From Anas platyrhynchos (taxonomy: Eukaryota > Chordata > Aves > Anseriformes > Anatidae): DNA of 64,000 nucleotides. Positions 13,501 through 25,100 of this stretch are shown here, one piece after another. Numbering within the stretch: the stretch's first letter is position 1; the number at the start of each line of letters is the position of its first letter. The DNA is taken from the NCBI RefSeq assembly GCF_047663525.1, contig NC_092588.1:108023001-108087000 (forward strand). The letters run 5' to 3'. A program made the position numbers and the translations under genes. The notes below the pieces were generated by a model. That model was given only the letters and a program-made list of their open reading frames with translations, was not told the origin of the DNA and searched no databases.

Positions 13501-16500
13501 CAGTGATTTCTTGTGGCTGAGACTTGGGGATCAAAAAACACTTTGATCGTTCTGTATGCAATTGTAATCACTGCTGGTATAAGGGAGAAGCAAACGAAGT
13601 CCACATATCCTGTGCCTGACTGGGCACTGATTCCCAGTGAGATTTTGGATTATTTATCTTCCTTATTTTTATGGGGACACTGAGATTTGATTATTGCCTC
13701 CAAAGCTTTCTGAGGAGCTTGGTTTAAGCATAATTACAGTCACAAGTACTGTGACAGCACCATGGGGACAGGCAAGCCAGAAGGACTCCCTCTGTGTAGG
13801 GCAAAGCACCGTCCTCCGGGCTGTGTGAACTACGTGCCTGACCCCAAAATAGAAGACAAAGTTACTGTGTGGCCTAATCTGGCTCCCTCACTTGGGGAGA
13901 AACCAGGAGTAACCTGGATGGGGGTTCACGAACCTTTGCCGTCGGGATGGAGGAGGAAAGGTTCATGAGCACAGGTTTAATTCTGGGTTTGTGTGCTGCT
14001 TCTTCTCCATTAAATCTCCCCTTTAGTGGGGAGCAAAGGCAGGCAGGCCTGGTGTTGACCATGTGCCCGGCAGCCTCCCTTACATTTCTGAGGCTACAGA
14101 GACATCTGGTGGCATTTTCCCAGCCTCTACATGCAGCACATCCATTCTTACTCAAAGGCCACAGCGATCCTTGCCCTGACACTTGAACCAAGCTTTTCTC
14201 CGTTTCAATCTCATCTCCTGCTACCTCATCAAAAAGCATCAAGCCCTCCCCTTTTAAATTCCACAAGTAGAAAGGAAACATGTGAGCAAGTTTGCCCAGG
14301 ATGGCCCAGTCATTTAAAGGGAAGTCCTAGAAGCGTTCAGCAGTCTGCCTCTAGCTCTGTTCAAGCTTACTTTTTCCCCAAACCAAATTAAAATTACAAA
14401 AATGCCACTGTGTTTGCCACCCCCTGTAAATTACTTGGCAGACTCTCACCAGACAGATCATTTCCCAGCTCAGGTGCCTATGATCACCCAGCACCAATTC
14501 ATGCCAAGTCTCCTCCAGGTGAAGGAACAGCCAGAGGTAATTTCTAGGGGTTTCACCCAATTAATTCCCCGTGAGCTCAGAGGGATCGAAGCAAATGCTG
14601 TTGGTGACGTCAATCCACTTGTGTAGGGACCATCCTCTCCTTTAATCAGTAACAAAATGCTTTCTGCCTATGTCTGTGTTTCATTTCCCTTCTGCTATGC
14701 TGGCGAGTGAGCCACAGCACGCTGCCTCCCCCCGCTCACCACCTCCAGCAGGAGGAAGGGGAGTTGGGCTTTTCCTGCTGCCACCTTCATTGTTAGTGGC
14801 TTTACCAAAATCCAAAAGGCAAATCATGAGACCTGCGGGTGCCCATCAGAACACTAATGAGCCTATTTGCATTGAAAGGGTCTCAAAATCATGTTGTCCG
14901 CCGGGGACAACTGAAGCATGAGTTTTGCTGGGAAGTGAGGACCTGTAGGCAGGCACTATCACTCTGCTTATTTGCATAAAACTCTCCATTGAGAACATTA
15001 AACAGAGAAAAAGAAATGTGAGTTTATGTGGGGTTTTTCTGTTGTTTTGCCCTTGTCACATATACAGGGACCAGAAGCTAGCAAGGACCAGAATTAAGAC
15101 CTGAGAGCTCTGGTGGCTGCCAAGGTGACCAGGAGCCGGTGATGAGCCCTTCTTGCAAAGAACGTGAACAGCCTCCTGGGCCGCCTTAGGACATGCTGGA
15201 GCAGGTTCAGCAAAGGGCCTCAAAGTTAATTAAGGACTTGGAGTATCTGATATACAAATTGAAGCTGAGAGAGTGGGGACTCTTCAACCCAGAGTACACA
15301 AGGCTTGAGGCATCCTGCTATGTATAAACACCCCTTGGGGGGGGTGAGGGCAGGATAAAGAAACCAGAGCCAGAATCTTCTCAGTGGCCTTCAATGACAG
15401 GACAAGAGGCAATGGGCACAAACTGAAACTCAGGACATTCAACTGCAACATAAGAAAGCCTTTTTTTACTGCAAGGGTGGTTGAACTGGCACAGGCTGTG
15501 GAGTCTCCATCCTTGGACTTATTCAAAACACAACTGGACGCGGAACTGAGAACCCTTCTCTAGCTGCCTTATTTTTGTGAGTTTAACAGAAAGATTTTCC
15601 ACTTCCCAAAAGCTTGGAAACATTTGGTCTAAAGAGGTTATGATTTTCTTATACATATTCTCTAGCCAGTTGACTGATTCCTGTAAGTTTCTCCTGGCCT
15701 GGAACGTATTGGTTAAGAGTGGTGATACTGTGGATATTAAAATGGGATAGGTATGACTGAAAATACTGCTGAGCTGATATATTTCTGTTTTCTGACTGGA
15801 TGAATTCTGAGAAATAAGTAGAACAATGCTTCCAAGATTTGCCACTAAACAAAGGCAGTTCACCCATGCTGTAGCACTTGCACCCAACTAATCAATTAAA
15901 ACTTAATTTTATCATGTATGTGTGAAAGCAAGCTGATTTTAAGTCAATTTATGTTCTCTGCTCTCATTAAACACCTTTTCTCATCACACTTTTCCCAGAT
16001 TAAGGTGGCACTTTGGCTCCCAGGTAAATCAAACTGCCAATACAATCCACTTTTCCTATAAAAGCAAATTTTTATTTGAAGCAAAATGGTCCAGGCCCAA
16101 AACTGATGTAAGTTTAAAGGTGGAATGTATTAACACAATTTTTTTATTTTTTTTTTCTGAGGGTGGGATGATCGTAAAAATGGTTTTGTTTAAAATTTAC
16201 CATGAATAAAGGCCAAGTTGAAATTTCTGACTGCTAAAGAGATCTAAAAACTCTATATGCAGCCAGAAGGAATTTATTTTCTGAAAGTAAAATATCTAGA
16301 ATTCTGGCAATGCCTGATAGCCAACATATAATGAATTGCAACTGAGCTGAAACCACTTAATAGGTACATTTTGCAGCACAAAAGCACTTTCACATTTGAT
16401 TAGCACTGAAGGTGCATCCATATGGTTCCTATATGGTGTCATGTAGAGATACGAGCATTAAATTTGAAGGAAAAGGTTTTTTTCTCTAAAATTGATATAA

Positions 16501-19500
16501 GTTTGGGGCACATGTGACTGAATTCTGCCTGCGCTTTAGAGAAAAACAGCAAAACCAAAACAAACCCAAAGCAGCAGTGAAGGAATTGGCATTAGCCAGC
16601 CCCACTAGAAAAGCCCTCTGACTCATGCAAACAGCCTTGCTATTGTGTAGGATGCCCTAGCTCAGGTCAGACAACAGAAATGTTTTGGTCATGAAATCAC
16701 TTCCACTGCTCTCTTCCTGCCTAAGTCATGAATGCGTAGGAGCCACCTGAAGCCAGATAGATGTCTGAGTTTGACTGTGTTTCTTTGGGTAGGTTACAAA
16801 ATAGATTGAAGCAATTTAGCAACTATTTACCTATGCTAATAGATAATAACTATGCACATTTTGCAAAAGTAATTTCCTTTGAAGGAAGGTGAGATTAATG
16901 TTAAACATCTATAAAGTTTCTCTTCATTTTGTAATTTGACTTCCCCCTCTAATTCTGCCACAATTTTATATTTTTCGGGGAAGTGTTATAAAGTTAACAG
17001 ACTTCTCTCCACTGTAGTATAGCCTTCTATCCTCTTCCTCAAAATTTGTTTTAAATTAAGACTGTTCTGAGTATTACATGAGCAACATAGCTAAATATCC
17101 ACTGGGACTTCATTTGTGTGTTTCAACTTGATTTTCGAACTGGATATAAAGTGATAATTATACATTTTTATGAAGTGGTTCTCATTTTCAATGTACTATA
17201 CAAAGAGAAACTGTTCAGTTTCCAATAGCTCTGTGAGGCAGAACGCTAGCTAAAGTTTCATTGCCCAGGCTCTCATTTCATAGATGGGCCATAGACATTC
17301 AAACCAGTATTTCCACATGCAATTGCCAATGCCTGTGTGCTTTTGCAAAAATGCCCTAGTTTTCATTTCTCAGTTGGCAAACGTCTGCAATGCTGATAGT
17401 TTTATGGCACACGGGTTGCTCCACGCCCCTCAGAACGGACCACCCTTGGCGGGCAGCATCGTTATGAAAAGTTTCTCACTAATTTTCTCAAGGCCACTTA
17501 ATGAACGGGGTGAGACCTGCAGCAAGCTGGAGGAGGAGGACTTGGTCCTCTACCTTCTCGGTGCACTAGGCATGCTTACTTTAAATATTTCGAAGTAACA
17601 ATCATTTTGTCTGAGCTTGACTGACTTTGATCCTAATTCTGCACAGGATTACTCACACGCTTGATTTTGTGCCTACAAATAATCCTGCTGGCTCCAAGAA
17701 TACTGGGTGTTTGACAGGTTAAACACATACATGCCTATTTGCAGTACGCGGCGTTAGCAACAGCGAAGGAACTGTTAAATGTAATGCTTCCTTTTTACTT
17801 TCAGCTGGATTTTGACACCAGAGCATTAACTCCTTCACACAGAACTGAAACAGCAGGTACTTTAAAATGGCAGTTTGTTGTTCTTTTCTTCTTGTTTTTC
17901 TTTTCTTTTTTTTTAAGCATATCATATAAAGCTATTTAAAAGTATCTCTGAATTGATTGGAGCGTGCATAGGTGCCAGTGGGGAAAAAGGTTGTTTTTTT
18001 TTTCACCACATATTCACCCTGTGCAAACAGCTGAATGTGCAGCACTGTAATGTTGTCACCGTAATTTTTTTAAAGCAGCAGGAGCAAAGGTTAATTGCTT
18101 GCATTTATTGCACACTTCAAAGTGACCTCATACAAAAGATTTACCCTAACAGCTGTTTGAACTTTACTGTCTGAAATTTCGTACTATTTGTCAGAATTAC
18201 CTTTTAATTAGCCCTTCAGGGGTAAATGTGGTGTTTATTGATTATTCCTTCAGTTGTTGTTTTTTAAATAAGAGATTAATTCTGTGTTGGGTAGCCTAGT
18301 CAAAACCTGTCATTCCTCTAACCTCCTTGTGAAGTCTGGGATGGGGACAACAGCACACAGCCAAAGTGGGGCAAGCAAAGAGGTATGGAAAATACACGCC
18401 CTTACCCAGCCTTTGAAGCAGAAGGCAAACAAGAATAAATTGATGTCTGCCCACCTTCCATGGTGATGTTCAACCAAAGGTTCTCTCTTCTGTGTCCCTC
18501 ACCTGCATCGAACCCAGCATCTTGGAAAAAGGAGACTATAGATGCTGCAGTTGCCGAGGGGCTCATCAACATTTGTTTGTAACAGATCTGATAGAGGTAG
18601 GCACCTTTGGGTTGCAGGTATCATCTAATTGTTAGGCTGATGCTTATTGTTGTAACAACACTGAAATTCAGATGCATTGCAAGTTTCAGCCACAGAATCC
18701 CCACCTAATGACACAGCTTATTTATTTACTGTGGGGGAATAATTTTCCCCTTCCTCCCTTCCACTGCTCCCCCATCAGATGGGAAAATAACTCTGTAACT
18801 ACAACATTTTAAATTCCCAAATAGATCTTCCACTATTACAACAATCAACAGCGAGCTGGATTAGCAGGCAACCAGAGGACCACCAGGGCTAGCCCACAGC
18901 AAGCAGCAGGAATGCATGGTTGGGAGTGAGGAACGGGGCACAGCAAAGCTATCCTTTCTGTGTGTTAATTTGGCACTCTGTAAACTGAAACTATGCACTG
19001 AGATGCAAGCACACAGTGCTGTGCAGCAAGTCGGCCACCGCTTGTTCATCCAGTGGACAAATTAGTTTATCTTTATAAGAAATTTCATCTTGAAAGTGGT
19101 TAGCAGTGCTTTCCTCTCATTAGCCGATGGATCCTTGTAGCTCTCCCACAAATAGATGGCAACCAGGGTACTCCTGCATTGGAGATGGGGATTCTGACCC
19201 AGGGCAGCTGAGATGTGGCTTTTATTTTGTGACTACAAGAAGATAACTGAGAAGTTCTTACTCTCTGTCTACGTTCTGCATTTTCTTCCAATATGCCCAT
19301 CCCAACTAGCCAAATCTTTCTGAAGAAATGCAGTTATTTGTTTAGTTCTTCCATTTCAAAGAAAAAAGAAAAAAAAAAGTCTCCTGTTTGGGGGAAGATT
19401 AACCAAGCAACAATATCAATAATGTTGTAAGGTTTCAAGAAAAATCCTGGAAAGACTCCTCTTTGGAGTCGTATTTGGCAGGCTGTACATGGGACATCCC

Positions 19501-20066
19501 CTGAATTCTGATCCCTGCAGGCTAGCAATTGTTAGATAGAAAAGCAGGCCAGGAGCAATTCAAGGATTACGCTCAGTCTGTCTACAATGACATGGAAAAC
19601 TCCTGTTCCCTGTGATCAGCTCAAATGCTCTCATTGCTGCCTTATCTCTGCTGCCCTGACAGGAGGATGCCACTTCATAAAATAACCCATTTTTGTACAA
19701 GAGACGTCAGTATCAGGTAGGAAAGCAAAGCAGACCACTCAAGTAACTTAGGATTTTTCTTACTTTGTACCAAGACACTGTCTGGTAGGTGACCAAGGAG
19801 TCCTGAAGAACTTTACAGGGCAGCAGCGCTTCTTCAGCACATCTCACAGCAACATCTGGGCCAGCTACAGCAGCCCCATGGACCAAGCACCACACTGCAA
19901 AGCACAGGTACACATTGCATTTAAAAGTGATTGCCTATGTAATGCTTCCCATCTTCCCAAAACATAGCCCCACAAGCGTAGAAAAGTGTGAAAAGTGTGA
20001 TGCTCCCCACTTACCATTGCACAGGGTGACGACCAGAGCGTAGGCTGCTGTAGACATGGCTTTCAT
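10388..20066 (-). CDS. CD83: CD83 antigen, spliced gene (5 exons; last exon tentative)
   Basis: CD83 is a type I membrane protein with one Ig V-like domain. It is a marker of mature dendritic cells and activated lymphocytes and it stabilises surface MHC II and CD86. Joining 20066-20015, 19894-19764, 11544-11331, 11222-11119 and the tentative 10555-10388 gives 669 nt, or 222 residues, against 205 in human. Every junction is GT-AG with matching phase. Family marks are the V-domain cysteines (VRCAEE, LLPCKV, GTYKCTW), VSWYK ending exon 2, a SLRIRNATSQNSGTYKC block close to human SLKIRNTTSCNSGTYRC, the NLSG glycosylation motif, VTGCP at the domain-stalk junction, and a 21-residue hydrophobic helix ending IFFTC. 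The human free cysteine in TTSCNSG is Q here. Intron 2 is about 8.2 kb. Possible poly(A) signals on the gene strand are ATTAAA at 10078-10073 and AATAAA at 9189-9184. The identity is firm; the last exon is not. Confidence 0.9.
11119..11222 (-). CDS. CD83: CD83 exon 4: stalk and transmembrane segment
   Basis: The acceptor is TTTTACATTTTAG, and the donor GTAAGT follows the codon TGT. The 104 nt complete the split glycine codon and encode CPGIEDEKLKKYKAE, a charged stalk, then a hydrophobic helix, LFMLTCLGIFYLLLIFFTC. The pattern matches human CPAQRKEETFKKYRAE plus its helix ending IIFTC. Reading through the donor meets a stop after about 20 codons, so a further exon is needed for the cytoplasmic tail unless an alternative read-through form is used. 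Confidence 0.93.
11331..11544 (-). CDS. CD83: CD83 exon 3: C-terminal half of Ig V domain
   Basis: The acceptor is TTTGTGTTTTCCAG and the donor ACAG/GTATAG. The 214 nt encode 71 codons plus one base (phase 1). Residues begin MAGDGDGVAW and include the F-strand signature NSGTYKCTW and the G strand LSGTVTLKVTG. N-glycosylation sequons are visible at NDT, NAT and NLS. Human CD83 has a cysteine directly before NSGTYRC; this copy has glutamine, so any disulfide using that residue cannot form. Confidence 0.95.
12993..13002 (+). promoter_or_regulatory. classical kappaB decamer in CD83 intron 2
   Basis: GGGACTTTCC is identical to the classical immunoglobulin kappa enhancer kappaB site. It lies in intron 2, where human CD83 is known to carry a dendritic-cell enhancer responsive to NF-kappaB and IRF. 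A TATA-like CTATATA follows 5 bp later. Function is inferred. Confidence 0.4.
13436..13456 (+). repeat. (AAAT)n short tandem repeat in CD83 intron 2
   Basis: About five AAAT units in the middle of intron 2. Confidence 0.8.
14865..14977 (+). promoter_or_regulatory. pair of octamer motifs in CD83 intron 2
   Basis: ATTTGCAT occurs at 14865-14872 and again at 14970-14977, 105 bp apart and on the same strand. The octamer binds POU factors (Oct-1/Oct-2) and is typical of B-cell enhancers; CD83 is expressed in B cells. The motifs are seen; an enhancer role is inferred. Confidence 0.25.
15100..15545 (+). mobile_element. CR1 LINE 3' fragment in CD83 intron 2
   Basis: Plus-strand text matches the CR1 ORF2 C-terminal and 3' region: GTGAACAGCCTCCTGGGCCG, then AAGGGCCTCAAAGTTAATTA, GAAGCTGAGAGAGTGGGGAC, CAATGACAGGACAAGAGGCA, and TGTGGAGTCTCCATCCTTGG. 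The element lies antisense to CD83 and is diverged, with several stop codons, so it is an old 5'-truncated copy. Confidence 0.8.
15540..15890 (-). pseudogene. unexplained open frame in CD83 intron 2
   Basis: A minus-strand frame of about 115 codons without stops lies directly beside the CR1 copy. It reads protein-like, with a hydrophobic start (AWVNCLCLVANLGSIVLLIS), then an amphipathic, coiled-coil-like part (ESVNWLENMYKKIITSLDQM) and FWEVENLSVKLTKIRQLEKG. The upstream edge resembles a splice acceptor (TTTTAATTGATTAG). There is no ATG at the start and no donor that I trust. I do not recognise the family. It may be a retrocopy or exon remnant truncated by the CR1 insertion, or a chance frame. 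Confidence 0.25.
19491..19500 (+). promoter_or_regulatory. kappaB-consensus match in CD83 intron 2 near exon 2
   Basis: GGGACATCCC fits GGGRNNYYCC and lies about 265 bp downstream of exon 2 in gene orientation. A single degenerate match like this has a high chance expectation across an 8-kb intron. Confidence 0.2.
19764..19894 (-). CDS. CD83: CD83 exon 2: end of signal peptide and N-terminal half of Ig V domain
   Basis: The acceptor reads CTGTGCTTTGCAG and the donor AAA/GTAAGA. The 131 nt plus one base from exon 1 make 44 codons. The exon finishes the signal peptide (VWCLVHGAAVAG), then gives the first strands of the V domain: DVAVRCAEEALLPCK carries the two cysteines seen in human CD83 (VACSEDVDLPC), and TYQTVSWYK holds the core tryptophan. 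The exon ends at a codon boundary in the middle of the domain, as in mammals. Confidence 0.93.
20015..20066 (-). CDS. CD83: CD83 exon 1: start codon and first part of signal peptide
   Basis: Two in-frame ATGs are possible, at 20066 and 20057. The second gives MSTAAYALVVTLCN, which lines up better with the human start MSRGLQLLLL; both have G at -3. The hydrophobic run ALVVTLC continues into exon 2 as VWCLV, making a signal peptide core. The exon ends in phase 1 at an AATG/GTAAGT donor (GT at 20014-20013). Confidence 0.85.
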
Positions 20067-20171
20067 TGCTTCAAATCACAGAGCAGCAGCACTGTGCCTC
20101 TTCACAGGACGGACTGTGAGAGCAGAGTGAAACTGCTACTGCTTCGAGAGTGATATTTCTGGAGACCAGCT

Positions 20172-20182
20172 GGGGAATCCCC
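20172..20182 (-). promoter_or_regulatory. kappaB site in CD83 proximal promoter
   Basis: GGGGAATCCCC on the plus strand fits the NF-kappaB consensus GGGRNNYYCC and lies about 105 bp upstream of the first CD83 ATG. CD83 transcription in mammals is NF-kappaB dependent. The match is seen in the sequence; binding is inferred. Confidence 0.6.
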
Positions 20183-20216
20183 CCCCAGAACTTATCTCGA
20201 GGTGCCCCATGTCACA

Positions 20217-20227
20217 GGGAAAATCCC
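20217..20227 (-). promoter_or_regulatory. second kappaB site upstream of CD83
   Basis: The gene strand reads GGGATTTTCCC, whose first ten bases fit GGGRNNYYCC. It lies 34 bp beyond the other promoter site. Two matches this close are unlikely by chance, because the degenerate consensus is expected only about once per 4 kb counting both strands. Confidence 0.55.
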
Positions 20228-20259
20228 TACGTGTAGGAGCCAGTGCTCCTCCCATCACA

Positions 20260-23200
20260 TCAGTCGGGTCCCTCCCATTTCTCTAACCGCCTGCACTGGT
20301 AGCACCTCCCCTCTCTTGTATTATTATTTCCCCCCCCCTCTCCTGCACTGATCTCAACAGAGATATCATTGATCATAGGGCGCTGTGGGTCAGCGTGAAG
20401 GGCGTCAAAAATTGGCACTGCAAGAACCTCCCTCTTGACTGGTGAAATGCCAGCCTCCTGAAATCCCCTCTCAGCCTTTTTTTCTGTCTGTCTAACAGGA
20501 GAGTGTTTGTGCAAAGGTTGGACATATGCAGTGGCATTTCTGAAACCACAAGTAAACCCTCAGCTCATAACACCACGAGGGCAGTGTGACTCGGCTCTTA
20601 GGGCTAATCGGGAACTTACAGCATGTAGCTCTTTGCATAGGTAGTCATGATTTAGCAGAAGCATCTCTTCCAGTGTATTCTGTCATTTTAAAAACAAACA
20701 GGGGCAGCTAGAGTGACATCATTCTACCAACTTATGTGCTGGAAAATTTCCTTGTGAAAAGAAAACAAGGCAACTCCTAGCAGAGGAACTGTTTGGACAT
20801 CCCCTCTAGATATCTGAAAGAAAAAAAAAAAAAAAGAGTCCTTGTGATCTGTAAGAGCTGTTTCCCCTTGGAGAAGAATTTTTGAGGAAGTCTGAGGTTG
20901 ATCGCAGAAGCATTTACAAATCACGAAACTCTGAAAGCTGCAGACGTGTTATTTTTGGAAAATAGTTCTGGCTGCTGTCTTCAGGCTACTGACACCAAGG
21001 TGGCGAGTAGTCACTTACAAGCTTTTGATTAGATTTGATGGGTGGACAGTGTACGGTCAGCCCCCTTTGAAAACCAGGTTCCTGGAAGACACATCAAGCT
21101 GATCACCCTAAATCCAAATCACCTCCAGAAAGCTTTGTGAGGACAAGTGTGTTTGAGATGTCCTTAGCTTGCAGATGTCCAACTCAGACTGGTGAGCTCT
21201 GTGTGTGGGTAATGCTTTGGGAAACTCCAGTCTGAGCTGTGAGTGAAGTCAGGCAGCAATCTCACTGGAGGCCTCGCTGCTGAAGCAGCCTACTTATTTT
21301 TAAGGCTTCTGTCTTCATAGGCCAACATGGTAAATATAGCAGGCTCTGAGCTTTATTCTTCTGTTAGCGCTTTCCAGTTTCAAGGACCTTAGTCCACAAG
21401 ACAGATACAAGTGAAACGTAAATCCCGGTGTATCTCTCTAGAGGTAGAGAAAATCCTGAGCCCTCGCTGCTTTCTCCTGTGTGAAACACTAGAGCCCTTG
21501 AGGAGAAGACAGAAGTGAGGGGTGGGATTTTTTTGCTGAAGGAAATCTTGGAGAGAAGAGGGCTCCAGTTAATATATTTCACATCTGTCCTTCACTAAAA
21601 TAATGGCTCTTCTGTCCCCATGAGTTAGTCACCTCAAGCCTACCTCCAAGAAGGGCACTCAGCTTTCACCCAAGTGCCTCGTTCTGTCAGTCCAGCAGCG
21701 CTGCATGTTTACCCTTCATAAAGCAACTGAGAGGCAAAAATCTCCTGTACCTCCCCTTCCACTGTGGGGAAACCCATGCAGAGCAAACCACAGCGAGCTA
21801 CTGCCCCTGCTGTGGGTCAGCCCAGGGAAATCTTTCTGAAAATGACCTGACCAGATGTAGTCTAGGGGGTCTGTGGCATGCTTAAATCTGTGGTCACAAA
21901 TGTGCCCACACAGAACTGCAGTAACAGGTAAGCATAAAGGGGCAAGCTTTGGTTTGATCTGGGAAATGTACATGCCACACGCACTTGCCAAGGTGATGTT
22001 AAACTACATTATTTCTCTGCTAAAACACAGGAGTTAGGACTTCTAAAACACATGTTTTTTCCCTCTAGGACAGGCACAGCTTCAAGCAAAACAGCCCTTT
22101 TCCTCCAAAAGTGTTTCTGAGCTCAGCTGCTGTTCCAAAGAAAAACACATGAAGCCAGAGAGCAACACACGAAAAAACAAAAACTGAAACTCCCTTTGCT
22201 GGGGGAGGAGAAACCATTTTGCTTCTAAACTTTCCCTGGCTGGGATTTTTCTTTAGGGAAACTTTGAACTGGGCTGTACTTTCCGTTCTAACTTCAAATA
22301 CCTCATGTGGTTTCAAAGAACATGCCTGTGATTTCCAGAGCCCTGGAAGCTACCCTGAGCTTCTCTCCACTGGAGTTTGGTGGAAGTCATGGGACTGGCA
22401 TGGATGTGGGAGAGAGGAGGCAATGACTGCCTGTCAGGCTTCTCTGTGACAAATAGATCCACATCTGCGATCTTTGCAGGGCCCTCAGAAACTGCAGGGC
22501 TGTATAAGTGGAAGTTTATCGTTAAACATGTCGTTCTGTGGACCTAATGAGATCTGCTTTCCTACAGATGTGCCCTATTGCCTCTTCCCTCTCCATATCA
22601 CTCCCTACACCAACAGGAAGCCCTGGACCTCGCTGAGCAAGGAGCACCATCTGCTCTGGTGAGCCCAGAGCCCTGCACGTGATGACTGACATTAGCAAGC
22701 AGCGTGTGAAGCGGCTGCATTCTGCCCACCTTTCCTCTAGCAAGGGCGCTCCTTTGGGTCTCTGTCTTTGACCCAGCTGCTGATTTTCATGAATTTCATA
22801 GGCACTTAATTCTCTTTGAGCCCCTATCCCTCTGTCAGCTTGATAGAAAGCAGGTTCGGAACATACTGGCTGATAGACAGCCAGATGGCATGATCACAGA
22901 AATTTCATTTTCTGTGGGAAATGAGGCTAGAAGCACAAGGATGTAGGACGGATTCATGGGACAAGGTTAAAAAGTCAAGTCTCAATATTTTTCCCAGCAT
23001 TGCTGGAGTCCTGAGAATGCTTTTTGTGGGATCATATCCTTTTTCTGTGAACCAGATAGGTTCTGGCTCCCTCAGATACTCGGATAGTGGGTCAGCCTTA
23101 TTTTTTATTCCAGTACGTGGTTGCAAAAGGTCTTTCTTATTTCATGCATTTGTCCCTGATTGCCAGTGTCCATCAGGAGGATAAGAGTGTTCTCTCAGAG

Positions 23201-25100
23201 AGTTAAATATGCTGGATATTCCCTTACCTCTTCAACAAGTAAACAAAAACCTTAGGTCTCCACAAGGTGCCCAGAGCTCTCCACAGAGAAGCACCGAAGG
23301 TTAAGGCAGAGATGTCATAACAGCATTTAGCATTTCTGGCAAGGCACAGATTTTTCTGCATTAGATATGATAATCAAAGGTCCACTGTTCCACTGCAGTT
23401 AGGTTCCTGTTTCGAACGTGATTCGTCCATGTGCCTCACCTTTATTATGTAGCTATTGGGGAGGAGGGGGTTGTTTATTTTTATGATTATCAGTCTCCTG
23501 TGCAGCAATAAAAACTGTGTCAGTTCAACCGACAAAAACAGGAAGGCTTTGGTTTTATGTTTCAGCAGACAACTGTTTGTTGTTTGTTTGTTTGTTTTAA
23601 ATAATATACTGTGCGTAAGAACAGATCCTAGGCGCTGTCAGTCAAAAGAAAGGTGACAAAAGAATGCAGAGCAACAAATGAAGAGCAGTCATGAGCTCTG
23701 AGGGGCCCAGCAGAGATGCAGACACTTTTCTGTCTTACTGGGAACTTGACACTGACTATGTCAGCAGTTAAAAGCAACCGAGAGTTTCCAGGTTGCAGCT
23801 AATGAGAGGCAGGCAGATTATTCATAAACTGGAGTCAGAAATGTTTAAGGACAAAGTTCTCTTTTCTGCCCTGATGGTGATTCAGGCTGTCATTGCTGTT
23901 TAAATGGTAGCAATCCAGCAATACTAAAACCTAAAAAACTGGCCCTGTGACCTGCTGTGTGGCTCAGGCTTTGTTCTACAGACTATCTTCTGATGCCACT
24001 TGAATAAATAACACCTAATTAATTATACACAAACGGCCACTCTTCTGAGACAGAAGGGAGCAAGAATTGGAGTGAGGCTGTGCTGAAGTCCCACCTCATC
24101 TGCCTCTTGTGTCCAGTAGAGGCAGAGAGGTACTGGTGGCCAAGCAGGCCAAGCTGCTGCATTCAAACTGCAGTGTCCACTAGCAGTGTGCACTGAAATT
24201 TCATTTCTGACTCATCCCCGGTTTCTCTTTTATCATCAGTGTGCCAGATGGTGCCTGTGTTGCTGGGACTAGGGACATCTTGGACCACGGTTTGCAGATG
24301 TGGGTGGACTCTCCACTGCTTACCTTCCAGATGGGATCATCCTGGCAGCCTGCCCCAGGAGGTAAGGAGCAGATTTCCACCTGCTGTCTCTAGTGAATCT
24401 TGCAAGAGCTGTCCCCACACAATCCCAGCCTTGCAGAGCTCCTTCTTGGACTTCGCATGTCCTTGCCACTCCTGGCCACGCACTGTTTTAGCAGAGATCT
24501 AACATTCAACTGGTTTGTCCCCAAATCATGCTGTAGGAATACCTACTCCTGCTGGTACTCCTCTCTCTTTTCCTTTCCCTGTATGTCCTGACTGGACATA
24601 CATGCTATGGGACTTCTTACGTCAGAAGAAAATGAAGGATACTAGTGGGGCACTCCTAGCTGATCCCATGGCCCCCCAGGAGCATAGATCAGGAAATCCT
24701 CCTGGGAGCAAGGGCATGGGTGTTTCACAGGGGGCCCTGATCACTGGGTGGCAAACAGGGACCTGACCATGTGCACAGACCACTTGTGCAGGCCCTCTCC
24801 TGCTGCCTCCAGAACCCCTTGTTGTGTTTTCTTGGTTTTTGTGTGTGTGTGTTTTTCTTTTTTTTTCTTTATATCTTCCCCCTCTGAGGTCCCACTGAGT
24901 CATGGGACTTCCTGATAACTTCCCCCACCACCCCTGGCAGCAGAAAGAGGAAGCCTGGTGGCGGGGATCCTGGTGACTTCAGGCCTATATCCATTCCGTT
25001 TTCCTCTCAGGTCTCCCAGCACATCACCTGAGCACTGGCTGCTCAGATGCCTTCAGGGTGGCGTGCCTTGCATCCCCCTCTGGCTTCCTGTCTGTACATT
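20260..25100. other. CD83 upstream flank, no recognised gene
   Basis: No coding exon is evident. The stretch holds a further kappaB-consensus match (GGGAAACTCC at 21219-21228) about 1.15 kb upstream of the CD83 start, an A run at 20820-20835 and a (TTTG)n run near 23578-23596. Short open frames lack family features. Confidence 0.45.
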
